A stretch of 64,000 bases of DNA from Antitrichia curtipendula (lineage: Eukaryota; Streptophyta; Bryopsida; Hypnales; Leucodontaceae), in NCBI GenBank assembly GCA_951230915.1, contig OX579642.1, forward strand, positions 3,720,001 to 3,784,000, given 5' to 3'. This document shows, one piece after another, positions 13,700 through 24,999 of the stretch. The first letter of the stretch is position 1. Each line of letters begins with the position of its first letter. Below the pieces are notes generated by a model. The model saw only the letters and a list, made by a program, of their open reading frames with translations, was not told the DNA's origin and did no database searches. The translations under genes and the position numbers were made by a program.

Positions 13700-15174
13700 T
13701 TGGAAGCATTGCACCCACGCCACCTTAACTCTTGAACAGTGCATGGTACCAGACCACATGAAGTTCATCACCGGGGCTCTTGTATTTGGCCACCCCTGCT
13801 AGTGTGTCGGCCCAGATGGAAATAAAGAAATAAAAGAACAAAAACAACATGTGGTTGATAACAATTATCCTTCCGGTGGTGTTGATTTTGGTGGTGCACC
13901 AAAATCCTAATTGCTTCTGAAGTCGTTCTAATAAGAAAGAGTCAACATCTCTATTTTTTGCCCAGGTCGTGTATAGCTGGTTAGTCCATAATAGGCACAC
14001 TGATTGTGCGACTACTCGCTAGTGTCCACATAATTTGTCCTAGTTCAAAACTAGACCTTTTCCTACACAAAATGTGCCCAACGTGGTCACTGTAGCCAAC
14101 ACTTAATCTTCTTCTCCCAATAATGTGACAGTGTGTCATCATCATATTGAGTCATTACTTGTTGTTGGTTTTCCACTAGGAATTTGATTATTTAATCACC
14201 CCTGTTGCCACGCCTTTTTTGGACACCAAGTTGAATACCTCCGAAATTATGAGGAACAAATGGGGGGCTAGTAGGCAGCCCTAGTAAATTCTTCTCAAAA
14301 TGGAAACAAGACTCTATCCCATTTACTTTGACAAATGCTTACGTGTTTTGGAACAACATCATTGTTATAGACACAAAGATGGGGGGGGGGGGGGGGGGGG
14401 GGGATCCAAAAACTACCATAGCTTTTGTAAAAAAGCTCGGGTCCACTATATCATAGGCTTTACTGAAGTTAAGCTTAAAAAAGAATAGAGGTTGACCTGA
14501 GCGGTTGGTCCAGTCTAACATCTCGTGAGTTAGAAGGATGTTATCCAAGATGAAACTCAAGGTCAAAAAAATTGATTGATATGGAGAAATAATTTCCATC
14601 AAAACTAGTTGGAGGTGGCGTTGTAGCACTTTGGCATAGAACTTGTATGCCATGTTTAGTAGAGTGTTGGGCCTCCAATTGGTTAACTTACTTCAATCAC
14701 AGTCCTTGAAGAGCAGGGAGATTAAACCATATGTAATCCTTATTGGCATACAATCAATCCAAATTGCTTCAGTAATCATTTGAAAATAATATTCTCTAAT
14801 AAGGCTCTAATAACTCTTAAAAAACCTCATGATTATCCCTTTCGGTCCAGGAGCTTTGCTTGGGTCCATCTTCTTGGGGTTGCCTCCAACTTCACTAGAA
14901 TTATAGGAGATGTGAGGAAGGTTTTCATTGAGCTTATGAGGTAGTTGGTAATTCCCTTGATACACGTTTTTCTAGCATAGATACTCACTAGAGAAGGAAG
15001 TAGGTCTGTATAAAGTATTGAGTAATACGCTAAGCAAATTTGCTCAAGGTCTCCCTAGTCGGAATGCATCTTGCTATTGGCATCCTCCAACTTTGCAATC
15101 CTTGCCCCACTACCCCGATCCTTATGAGCTTGGAAGAATTCCTTAAAAGTACACGTCACCTACTGACTTCCACT
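13700..15174 (-). pseudogene. LINE ORF2 relic: reverse transcriptase
   Basis: The frame at 14339-14653 reads KFYAKVLQRHLQ, then SPYQSIFL, then FFKLNFSKAYDIVD, the classic LINE RT fingers and palm blocks. Reading on in broken frames, the catalytic box appears as QYDDDTLSHYWEK at about 14110-14155, so the (Y/F)xDD aspartates survive. Further on, the 13725-14000 frame reads WCTTKINTTGRIIVINHMLF, a conserved post-palm block. A 23-base G run at 14381-14403 turns part of the palm into poly-proline. The CACTA element at 15175-16237 separates this part from the endonuclease. Confidence 0.85.
14381..14403. repeat. Homopolymer of 23 G
   Basis: Uninterrupted G run inside the LINE reverse transcriptase relic. 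Length may be inexact because such runs are error-prone in sequencing. Confidence 0.85.
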
Positions 15175-16237
15175 CACTAGAAAAAAATGAGGGGTTTAAC
15201 GAGTACAATTTGCAATTGGTTTTGTAGTTGCAGGGGGCGTTTGCAATTGGATGATAATTTAGAGACCACAGTTGCAGTGGACAAGTTGCACTAGTTGCAA
15301 AATCATTGCAAGTTTGATCTCATTCGATAGTCTATGTGGAAGTTCATTGATGAACTCTTCTAATGTGATTGTTGATGTAAAATTTGCTTGTGTGCAACTT
15401 GTATGCAACTTGTTTGCAACTTGTTTGCAATTCATTTACAACTTGTCTATGATTTGTAGATTTGTAGATTTTGAAGTTTTAATTTCAATGATTTGTAGAT
15501 ATCAAAATTTCAGATCTAGCTTCTTTTTTAGATTATCAAATTCAAATATTGATATTAAATAGATTTCACCAATTTACAAAACTTTAAGATTTTACAAGTT
15601 CTAAAATTTCTTAGACTTTAAATATTTGGTGATTTCTATAGATTGTAGAAATCTACAAATTGTATAAATCTACAAATTGTATAAATCTACAAATTGTATA
15701 AATCTACAAATTGTATAAATCTACAAGCTGTATAAATCTACAAATTATAGAAGTCTACAAAATGTAGAAATATTGGAATCCCATAATTAGAATTCATTAC
15801 GTAAAAATGCTATAACTTACAATTTTTATATATTCAATCTAATGGTACTCTTGACAATTGATATGGGACAATTATAATTGTTTTTTAGTTGAACTCTAGT
15901 TTTAGTCTAGTTGCTTTTGAGTTGAATTCTAGTTGAATTGTAGTTGAATTTAGATCCTATGCAACTGTAAGATTGACTCACTGGACTCAACAGAGCAGAA
16001 AATTGTCCACATCGGCAATTGTAAGGAATATTGGATGTAGAATACCTCACATCAATTCTTTTGATACATCTCTGTAATTTTAAACTTTACTTTGTGACTA
16101 CTTGGCAACTACAACAATGTATAACTTTGTTCATGTCAAATTTGGTGCAAATACAGAGGGCTCCAGTCGTATGACAGTTGTATAGGATACATAGTTGCAT
16201 TGCAGTCGGTTGTGGCGGATACATTTTTCTTCTAGTG
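15175..16237. mobile_element. Non-autonomous CACTA (En/Spm-type) element inserted in the LINE
   Basis: Ends are CACTAGAAAAAAATG and CATTTTTCTTCTAGTG, which are inverted repeats starting with CACTA. The 3-bp direct repeat ACT lies immediately outside (15172-15174 and 16238-16240), the target duplication size of this superfamily. Both subterminal regions are crowded with GTTGCA/TGCAAC motifs, as expected for transposase-binding repeats. The interior holds a 17-bp tandem array and no transposase. It is younger than the LINE it interrupts. Confidence 0.9.
15642..15770. repeat. 17-bp tandem repeat, about 7 copies
   Basis: The unit TCTACAAATTGTATAAA is repeated with few changes; the outer units are more diverged. 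It lies inside the CACTA element. Confidence 0.9.
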
Positions 16238-17060
16238 ACTGCATCCAATTCTGCACCTTAACTCCTTCAACATGATGTTTATTTACTTCCCCAAGTTTCT
16301 CGCCAAAGTCACTAAGTGTGCCTTGAAGAGTCATGTTTCCTGTATCCGCTTGAAGGGCTTAGACACCTCCATAAGTTGTGTTTTCATGTGAAATTCTTCT
16401 ACCTTTTGGGCCTTGGCAACTTTCAAGCAATGTTCCTTGTAAACCTTAACTATCTTTAGGAGCTTGTTGAAGAATCCACTCCCATGGTTGGACTCCAACA
16501 TATGGGTGATCTTAGCTCTAACGTGCACATCTTTAAGGTAATGGATGCTCATTTTATATAAAGATTTTTGTAGGATGTTAGCTTTGAGAAAAAAATTGCC
16601 CCAAACAAGCAAGTGGTCAAAGTGGTTACTGACACCCTTAATGAAGTATTTTTCTATCGAACTTGGTTGACCTCCAACAGCTTGAAAAGAATAGATGCAA
16701 TCGAGGCTAGCCAAAATTCTCGCCCCATTGCGTCTTTTGCTGTTCCATGTGAATTTGATGGAGCTAGTGCATGGAAATCTCTCCTCAACGTCAAGAGCCC
16801 TTGCTAACCTATCAAGTGCAAGATGTTTAGATGGGAATATGTGCTTTCCACACATGCTTGATTTGTCAGCGGGTTGCTCCATAAATTTCCAGCCGCCACA
16901 TAGAAGACACTTACAATCCCTGGCCAACCTCAATAATAATTCTAACCATAGTTCTATTCTCTCTCTTTTGCTAATGTTGACGCATGGGCATTTAAAATAG
17001 ACACATCTCCCCTCGGTGTGGTACTCAATTGCACCCACTATGCTCTACCACATCAAAAGA
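16238..17060 (-). pseudogene. LINE ORF2 relic: endonuclease domain
   Basis: The 235-codon frame at 16331-17038 matches the LINE endonuclease layout. CLLCGGWKFMEQPADKSS corresponds to the GDFN-type box, with W in place of the usual DF. FTWNSKRRNGARILASLDCIY matches the substrate-binding block ending in LDRIY. SNHFDHLLVWG matches the SDHxPV catalytic box. The box substitutions suggest loss of activity even without the frameshifts. The linker toward RT continues to 16131 in another frame and is then cut by the CACTA element. Confidence 0.85.
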
Positions 17061-17829
17061 AGCCCAAGCTTGTAACTAGATGTTGGATGGTGGGAGAGAC
17101 CCACATGTATACCCCCCTCCCAAACCCTTGCCTGCTTCAGCCTCACCAAAAGTATGACTATAACCAATAGAAGCTTCTTGACAATAGAACTTTGCCCTAG
17201 GCCAAATGTCACGACCTAGGGCCAATAGTTTCTTGCCCCGCAATCAATGCTCTTGGAAACACAAAAATCCAAACTAGGTTATTCAACAACCAATAATAAT
17301 TCTTCAATAGATAAACCTTCGAAGGGCTATTGGTGCCTTGAAGGTTTTGAGATAGTAGTGCAACTATCATAATTCTAGATGAGGGGATTTTAGGAATGGA
17401 AGGGGTTCCTTTGGGGCTACACTATCCAATGATCTCCTTCTAACTGTTGATCGCCTGCCCTCCAAACGTGATGGTGTGTTCCTCCAACTGTATAGGAGGG
17501 AGGTGTGTCGTCATTTGTCTAATTCTGAGGTCTCTTCACGTCTTAACATTTGAAATCCAATTAGTCTCCTAGGTTGTGGTATTAGTAACCCTCCAACATC
17601 CAATGTATCGCAATTTGCTTGATACCATTCCATAAACTCAATGGAAAGGTAGTCAGGGAGATAATTGATTAACCAAGTAAGCATGGGAGTCTTTGGTGTG
17701 GATGTCTTAGAGGCAAATGTGTAAGCTCCCTATCCCTTGCACTTATCCAAATGGGCCCCAATTGAGACACTAAGATCCCCTCAACCTTTTCACTAGGCAA
17801 TAATATTGACGGACTAGGGGTCATGCCTT

Positions 17830-19690
17830 TTAGATAAAGGCTCGAGCGGCCAATGTTTTGATCCCTACTACTTCAACCTCCACATCACCGCCTTTTGCTG
17901 GCTGGGTGCCATCATCAATTCCTTCATGCACATCAAATGCCAGACTATCCACTACCGGGTTAAAGTCTTCCATTTGATTGTTTTCTACACGGTGATCAAA
18001 CAACTCGATTTTGAACTGTCCAAGGGCACTCAATGTGACTCCTCCAGATTGATCCATCGCTAGAGTTTGTAATTTATTGATCTCCATCCCTCCTAGTCTT
18101 GTGTCCCTAGTGGGCAAGTTAGCCTTGCTATCCTAGAGGTAGATGATCTTTGAACCTTGCTCCTCCTGGCTACTACCTTATCCATATGAGACCATTATGT
18201 TCTCCGATTGAAAAGCTACTCCCTTTATTCTAGTGCAACAACAAGAGTTAGATGACATCACTTATAGGTTTGATTGAAGAGCCCTGCCTCTACCTAGCCA
18301 TTGGCTGCTCTCTGGTCTGTCTCCATATGCTTGAGCTTGCTGATTAGAAGTAGGTGGAGAAGACATCGATCCAAAGGACAATTCAAAGGACTCCCTAGCT
18401 TTAGACTAGAAAACTTCCGGAGTGGCGCCCTCAATTGCATACCTTTGCGTCTGCACTCGCTGATGAGAAACGAAGGGTCTACGCACTTTTGGCTCTCTAC
18501 AAACCTTCTCCCATCCATTCCACTCATATGAGGGCGTGAGACATGATCTAGACTTGCTCTTGTCACGCACTAATGAGTGAGCCTCCTCACTATCGGGCAC
18601 GGTTCCTTTACTTTGACTATGGGGTAGAGTTGCTGGAGGTAGTGCCAAATCAATTATCGTATGAAGTTCTGATGGGTGGTGCCCAACCGCATGTCCCCCT
18701 CTGTCGCTAGAGCTTGGAAGGATATGGTTTGGTCGTTGCCTAGGGGCCAAGGATGGTGGACTATGGAGACCCTAAACACCTGCTAGTGTAGCCACAACGC
18801 TTCCGCTCCCTTTAGCCATGTCTGATCTTGCAACAACGTTCAAATTACCATCCTCCTCCCGTTGTCTGGTCTTAGTACTACGCCTTGCACAGTCTTTGAC
18901 GAGGTGGTATGTCTTTAAGCACACTCTTTACCACATGGGGAGATTACACTAATCCACTCTTATGGTGGTTTTTTCCCCAGTGAAATCATTCTCGACTGCA
19001 ATCTCCATTTGTCAACCAACCCCTGATGTGAGACCAATGCAAAAACGTTGGTTTGTGGTAAATTTGTTGCAGCTATCTATGCCCAATAGCTCACCTAAAC
19101 CACTAGCAATCTCTAATGCCACTCTAAGAAGTTGCCTAGGATCCTTCAAAGTCACCTAAGTTGAGACTTTGAGGCCCTTGGGCTTGTTCGCGTTGAATCC
19201 ATGAGTCCATGTCTAAAGAATGTATGGATCCATCTAGATCTATTTGGGGTCTACATTAGAATTTTTTGAGTAATTGCATGTTGTTTGGTTAAGATTTGGA
19301 AGAAATCCCTACCTAGGTCTTTTTCAATTCCCACCTAGTCCCTACCTCCCACCTACAGGTTGGAAATTCACAACACAATTGCCTTCCACAAAATACGCCA
19401 TAATTGAATGTTTCATCAGAAATTTAGTTTTCTAGCGCACAAGCTGTTGATTCACCTTATCTTTGAGGACATTGTTGTTGAGTAGAAATCTCGCACAACT
19501 CTTCAAGAATCCTTCGGGAAGCTTTTCTCCAAACACAACAATTGTGGGATGAAATTGTTGTTCTTTCCTATGTTTGTGAATGCGGCAATGAGCTCTAGCT
19601 CCATTTGTCGCTCGTCCATGATTGCCACCACATTCTCCTTTGTTTCGCCCAAGGCTATTGGCACTAATGAATTGTGCGCTAGTCATACAT
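17830..19690 (-). pseudogene. LINE ORF1-like relic
   Basis: Several broken minus-strand frames (19432-19686, 18294-18750, 17830-18117) precede the endonuclease, where ORF1 should be. The first contains FHPTIVVFGEKLPEGFLKSC. A degenerate Cys-His knuckle-like block (CLKTYHLVKDCAR) reads through at about 18880-18920. I assign ORF1 from position, not from a clear domain match. Confidence 0.5.
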
Positions 19691-20026
19691 AATCCGTATA
19701 TGACACCATTGTTGATGTTTCACAAGTGAAGGGCTGAAATCCTAACATTAAAATGCAAGGTTCTTGATTCCTCCAAGATTGTCCTTTGTTTTGCTTGTGT
19801 GCACTTGAGAGGCAAGAAGTAGAACTAATTTCTACTAACGGTACCTGATTGAGTGCGATTTAATCACCAAACACCACTAATCACAATTTGCACGCAGCAA
19901 CCTACCCCTCTCATAACAACGGCGCCGGTGCTCCATGGTGCCGCTCTCCACCATTCTTACATTAGTTTCTTAGTTGATTAGATTATAAATTTTTTTATTG
20001 GGGATCACTCAAATTGTTTTATTTAT

Positions 20027-20882
20027 TTAACCCCTTAAGTTCCTTGACTATGTTTTCACAAAAAAACGCTCCAAAATTGTCAATTCCAGTTCAAGTAGCA
20101 AATTTTTGAATTTTTTTTTGACACAAGTAACCATAAGATCTTATAGTATTTTAACTTGAAAACATGTGGATTGCAAGATATAAACATTCAAATTCACTAA
20201 AATCATTTTTTGGCCTTGCAAAAAACCAAGCAAAAAACAAGGCAGCTACACTTCACAAGCTCATTTTTTTTATGAAAATATGTTCCAAATGGTGGTGCTT
20301 CTTTGGATTCTTTTTTCTAGACAAGTTGGCTACATGTTCAAAGAAATTCACATCATTTGGAATTGTACAATAAATAGGAAAACACAGTAAGTGGAATGAG
20401 AAAATGCCAATTCCAATGGTTGCAATGTTGTAATAACAACCTGCATCCTATGTTTTTATTTTTTTCAAAAAATATTGAAAATTGAGTAAGATAAAAGACT
20501 TCAAAGTTTATTTTAGAGTAGAGAATCCATAACCCCGCACACTAAAACTCCTTATAGCTTTTGACTCCCTGATCAAAATGGAATGATGTAGAGCTTTCTA
20601 TGTATATATAATTCTAGAAAATCAATTTCAAATTTTTGTTTTTGAAAAAAATGGTTTTCTTAAATTTGCCCGGATTGCGTGGCCGGGGAAAAAAAATAAC
20701 ATATTAGGCCTGACATTTTACTCATATTTCTAAATGTTGTGAAATTTAGTGCATATGAAAGATATTCCTTGTCTCCACCTTCTATTAAAATTTCAATCTG
20801 AAATATGAAAATCTCTAGTCATAGGAACCTGCCCGAAATTTCTATGTTGCCAAAAAATGCACGATGGTCCTTTAGGAGTTAA
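20027..20882 (-). mobile_element. TTAA-bounded non-autonomous element, copy F (856 bp)
   Basis: Left end TTAACCCCTTAAGTTCC; right end GATGGTCCTTTAGGAGTTAA. TTAA is present at both edges. The interior matches copies B and D and the reverse complement of copies A and E. A 69-codon frame at 20164-20373 is not conserved in sister copies. Confidence 0.8.
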
Positions 20883-21169
20883 GTTAGTCTAAGGTAGACC
20901 AACCTATTACCACATTGTTTTTTTTAACAAATGAAACGAAATTATTTATTTATTATATATTTATTTAAATTTGAACAAACAGAAAGAACCATTGCATTAA
21001 AATGCAAAACCAAAATACATAGCGGCCAAGTCAAAAAGGCTGGACAATAAAGAGATAAGAGCAAAAAAAAAGGAAGTAAAAAAAGAGCAGTCTAATTGAA
21101 AAGGCAAGAGGGGGATCTTTCTTGTTCTAAAGAATCCTAGTGCCATCTTTGTACACTAGGATTGGTGAC

Positions 21170-21940
21170 TTAATCCCTAAAGGCCCAAGGCCATATTTTT
21201 TTTAACCAAAAACCACTCAAAATTGCCATTTCTGCTGCGTTCAACAATAAAAACAATTCTTTTTTGAATCTAACTATATGATCTCAGACTATACTAGTCT
21301 GAGATCATGTGGTAAAAATTTCATGAAGTTTGACCATACAAATTGAGAGATATTAGCATTCAAAGATGGAAATAAATTTTTTTTTGAACACTAAGCTTGC
21401 AATTTCAAATAACTTTGACCACCCTTTGTAAAAAAATGAACTGTAGACTTTGAATTAAAAATTTAATTTGTTGAAGAACTGAGTTGAAATTCTAGGAAAA
21501 ATATTTTAGATAACAACAACTTGATTTTCATTCTTAAAAAAATTGTTAAGTAGAAGTATGTCCAAGATTGAAAGAAAAACTAAATTGTTAATAGCTCTAA
21601 GATGGAATGGAAACACAATAATTCCAATTGTGAGATTGTTCTAGCAAGAAAACTTAACCTTGTCAAACATTTTTTTTTGAAAAGTTGTGGAAAATTGCAT
21701 TAAAAAACAATTCCTATAAGTTATTTTTTCAAGAAGATGCTCAGATTGCCCCCAAAACAAGATTGTTCATAACTTTCACATCATTGATCCAAATGGAATG
21801 AATCAAAGCTTCACATATAGACGAAAATATGATCTATAAGGAAAAAAAATTTAATTAAATTTCAAGTTTTTGAAATTTTTTTTTTCTGCATGATGACTTG
21901 AAAATTATGTTTAGGATGGCATAACTTTTGCTCTACAGGT
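21170..21940 (-). mobile_element. TTAA-family element, copy G, right end lost
   Basis: Starts TTAATCCCTAAAGGCCCAAG and runs parallel to the copy at 46669-47550 up to GGCATAACTTTTGCTC, then departs. It contains a perfect short hairpin at 21278-21308 that its sister copies lack. Confidence 0.7.
21278..21308. repeat. Perfect inverted repeat, 14-bp arms
   Basis: ATGATCTCAGACTA, a 3-base spacer, then TAGTCTGAGATCAT. The matching positions of the TTAA copies at 27719 and 46669 are not palindromic. Confidence 0.85.
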
Positions 21941-22429
21941 GGCATAGTAGAAAAATAGGACAGACATGGGACCAAGATCAACAAGCAATTCTAGTGCCCA
22001 CCACATGGAACCCCAAAGCTAAAGAATACAATGCCGTGAAGGCTCAAATACCACTTTGATTTGCAATCTGAATATTTTGGGGCCAATTCTAAGAGGAACA
22101 CATATTTTTCTAGAGGTGTGCACTTGTTTCACAAATTAAATTTAAGTGGAATTGTAAATTTTCAACTAAAATTGTAAATTCTAATAATTTTTGAAATGGT
22201 CTACCTTGAAATTACAAAACCACCTATAGAGTGGAGTCATAAACATCCCATAAACAAACCATATTTGCCTTCAGTGCTTGCCAAAAAAAATTGACATGTT
22301 ACCCTTTGTAGGCATTATTTCATTGATTTTGTTAGAAAAATGAAAAGATTTGGATATTTTTCTAGACAAAATTAGGGCCAAAAGTAGGGGATGGATTTGG
22401 GCTTGTCTACCTCGGCTTAGTTTTTTTTT
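21941..22429. other. AT-rich spacer
   Basis: No gene or repeat that I can define. Confidence 0.4.
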
Positions 22430-22830
22430 CTTTAAAAAGGCCATGACTAATATAAATCTCTACATGACAAAACTGTTGAAAACCTCGATAGAGCCAAAAC
22501 AAAGTTGGACCTCTTTGCTACAACTTCTGGATCTAAAATCAATTGGCATAAATTGAATGCTATTTGAATTAGCAACTCCCTAAAATCTTTCAAATGGAGA
22601 ACAAATAACCTATCTAGATGGCTCTCACTACACGAGTCCACTAGATATCCAGGCTTTGGAATAGGTTTTCAAGTGATTGCAAAACATAAATTTAGGGTGG
22701 CATTTCAAAATCTTAAACAAAAAATAGCATGCTAAAGCACTATGAGCTACATAATTGTCGCTTGGGCCTTGAATTTTTTTTTCCCCGCTTTTTATTAGTC
22801 TTTTCTTCCAAAAAGACCTAAAAAGAATGT
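22430..22830 (+). pseudogene. LINE reverse transcriptase fragment
   Basis: The plus frame from about 22460 reads DKTVENLDRAKTKLDLF, then SGSKINWHKLNAI-stop-ISN, then STRYPGFGIGFQV. These are conserved blocks just after the YxDD box in plant LINEs (SGxKINWxK and RYLGxxxGF). A TGA replaces the expected tryptophan after LNAI. The YxDD box itself is degraded just upstream, and flanking domains are absent. It is on the opposite strand to the 12-20 kb LINE and looks like a different copy or family. Confidence 0.7.
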
Positions 22831-24221
22831 TTGTATCATATTTAGTAGAAGTCCTTATGAATATGGTGTATTATTCCCAAAAAATTTGGAAGTGCTCTAA
22901 GCACTTCCATTTACCATTTTCAATGTCTAATTAGGTGTTTAGAATGTTAGTTAAGGACTTAAGGATTGAAACATGTTTGAGCCGTGATGGCCAAAGTAGT
23001 GAAACTAGACTTTTATTGGATTTATCCATTAAGTATAATTGATAAATTTCCATCTAACAAATATGAGTCCTCAAAAATACCATGATATTCTTGCCATCTA
23101 ACCATCCAACCTTGCCAATAACAACCCTTAAGGTTTTAATAGCCCCATGTCCCGTTGCATTTTCTCTCTGTTGGCCCATAAACATTTGGACCGCCCTAAC
23201 ATAATCCTCTACAAAGTTAGAGCCACCACTTATCTCTCGAGTCTCAACCTCAAATGATGACCCATCTCCGGGGTCCCCCATAATACCTCAACCAAATTAG
23301 TTTTTCTAAAGCACTCTCAGTGGAAGCACCAAATATGTTAGGTAGAGAGGCCTTGCCTAAGGAAAACGTGGGTCTTCTAGCTACAACTAGAGTTGGTCCA
23401 AAAAATGAAGAATCCCATCAACAAATAAAATTATAAACATGCTCATATAATCCCTATAATTTACCATAAAGTGAAAATAAAATATCACATGTTTGTACAA
23501 AGATAGTAGAAGTAGCACATAAAATCCATAAATTCCCTTTTAAGAAGTACCTGCCACTAATATGAGTGCCACAAATGCTCCAAGACTCCAAATTGAGATT
23601 ACGATATATTTTTGAAAAGATGACACAAATATCTAAAAATTCTTCAAATTTTAACTCAAAAAATCATAATGTCCAACTTTTATAGTTGGTCGAAGTTCAC
23701 TCTCTCCAACTCAAAGGCAACTCATCATTACTCTGCTTCCAAGGCCATAACTATCACATAACAATTACAAATTGATTGTGTGATATTTTTATAAAAATCT
23801 AGCACAATAATATACACACCCTACAAGTTTCAACTCAGATGATGATATTGTACAACTTTAATAGCTGGTCAAAGTTCTCTCTCTCTTTAAATCAAAAGAC
23901 AACCCTTCACTACTTCACCTCAAAGCTTATAAATTTTGCATCCTAATTCCAAACTAAGAAAATGATAGCTCTCTAGAAATATAACAATTACATACATACT
24001 TTCATCAAATCTCAAAGGTAAAAAACTTCTCACCAAATAGTTATGAGTCCTCTAAAATTTTGCCCTCTCACTCCATAACAATTATCCCTCTCTCACTCCA
24101 TCAAGCATAACTTTCACACAAAAACTCCACATTGAGTGAGCTATAGTTTTTTGGAATCTTTCAAACAAGGTCAATAGCCTTACAAAATTTTATTGTAAAA
24201 ATTTCTATGTACAATTTGCAT
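22831..24221. other. Gene-free stretch
   Basis: No recognised gene. The 75-codon minus ORF at 23054-23281 (MGDPGDGSSFEVETREISGG at its start) is less AT-rich than its surroundings but has no domain I know. It could be a gene fragment or LINE debris. Confidence 0.35.
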
Positions 24222-24531
24222 TACAAAAAATATGAGGCCTCCGGAAGGCCGTTAAGCCTGGACCCCCGTAGTGATACTACGGAGTTTTTTTCCAAAAAAA
24301 AAAATTCAGAAACTGAAATTCTGACGTGGTCGAAGTTCCACGCCAGCGCTGACGTCAGCGCCACGTCAGCGCCACGTCACTTTTTATATCTTTTTTCGGG
24401 GGGGGGAAAAAAAAAGTTATTTTTTTTCAAAAAAAAAAAGATTTTTTTTTTTTTTTTTTTTTTCCGTAATATCACCCGCGGGTCCCGAAAATCAGCACTC
24501 ACGGCCTTGTTGAGGCCTCATATTTTTTGTA
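24222..24531. mobile_element. Long-TIR element with GC-rich centre (~310 bp)
   Basis: CAAAAAATATGAGGCCT at the left and its exact reverse complement at the right are bordered by TA on each side. Looser complementarity continues about 30 bp further in (left GGAAGGCCGT, right ACGGCCTTGT). The centre holds the direct repeat CAGCGCCACGT and long C/G, A and T runs. There is no transposase. A TA target site suggests a Tc1/mariner-like or similar MITE. The 143-codon plus ORF across it is a product of the homopolymers. Confidence 0.7.
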
Positions 24532-24999
24532 ATGCTACGGCTCTCCAAAAACACGGTTCTCCCAAGCTAACTATGAGAAGGAAGAAGAAGACCCTTCACT
24601 TCATCATCCATTCCATCCACCTAAGCATATGGTTTTAGCCTCTAAAATGTCACATGGACCACAATTCATCCATTGGCCATCCCTTTTTTTCCATAACTCT
24701 ATCCTTATCTCCTGCGTGGCCTTCAAATCCTTAAAAAACCCCAAAGAAAGGTAAAACAAACTTCACCTTTTCATTTAACAACTTCAAATATACAAACAAA
24801 AATTAAAATGCCTTCAAGTATAGAAAGAATAGAACTAATGTTAGATAGTTGTCTAGTAGAGGTCAAAAAATTTAGAATCCACTCCATCTGAATTTTAAAA
24901 TTTCCCCCCAAAAAAACCTCTATTTTGACTACAAATTTATGTTTTTATATAGTGTACGCATACACAATGCGACACTGGGAATAATGAGAGACCAATGCT
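24532..24999. other. Spacer
   Basis: No gene recognised. Confidence 0.4.

Larger units (their letters stand above)
11844..19977 (-). mobile_element. Long decayed plant LINE (non-LTR retrotransposon)
   Basis: On the minus strand the order is an ORF1-like region (about 19690-17830), an apurinic-type endonuclease (17060-16238), reverse transcriptase (15174-13700) and a zf-RVT domain (about 12960-12302). It ends in a TAA-rich 3' tail seen as TTATTATTATTATC on the plus strand at 11841-11878. A candidate target duplication TTAGATTAT flanks it (11835-11843 and 19978-19986); nine A/T-rich bases could be chance. Without the internal CACTA element it is about 7.1 kb, near full length for a plant LINE. 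Many frameshifts and stops make it inactive. Confidence 0.85.

Noticed and set aside
14339..14653. Poly-proline tail in the 104-codon ORF
   Set aside because: It is only the translation of the 23-base G run at the edge of the LINE reverse transcriptase relic.
15642..15770. CRISPR-like array
   Set aside because: Units are directly adjacent 17-mers without spacers, inside a CACTA element in plant-type DNA.
24207..24638. 143-codon plus ORF
   Set aside because: Runs through homopolymers of the long-TIR element and crosses its boundary.
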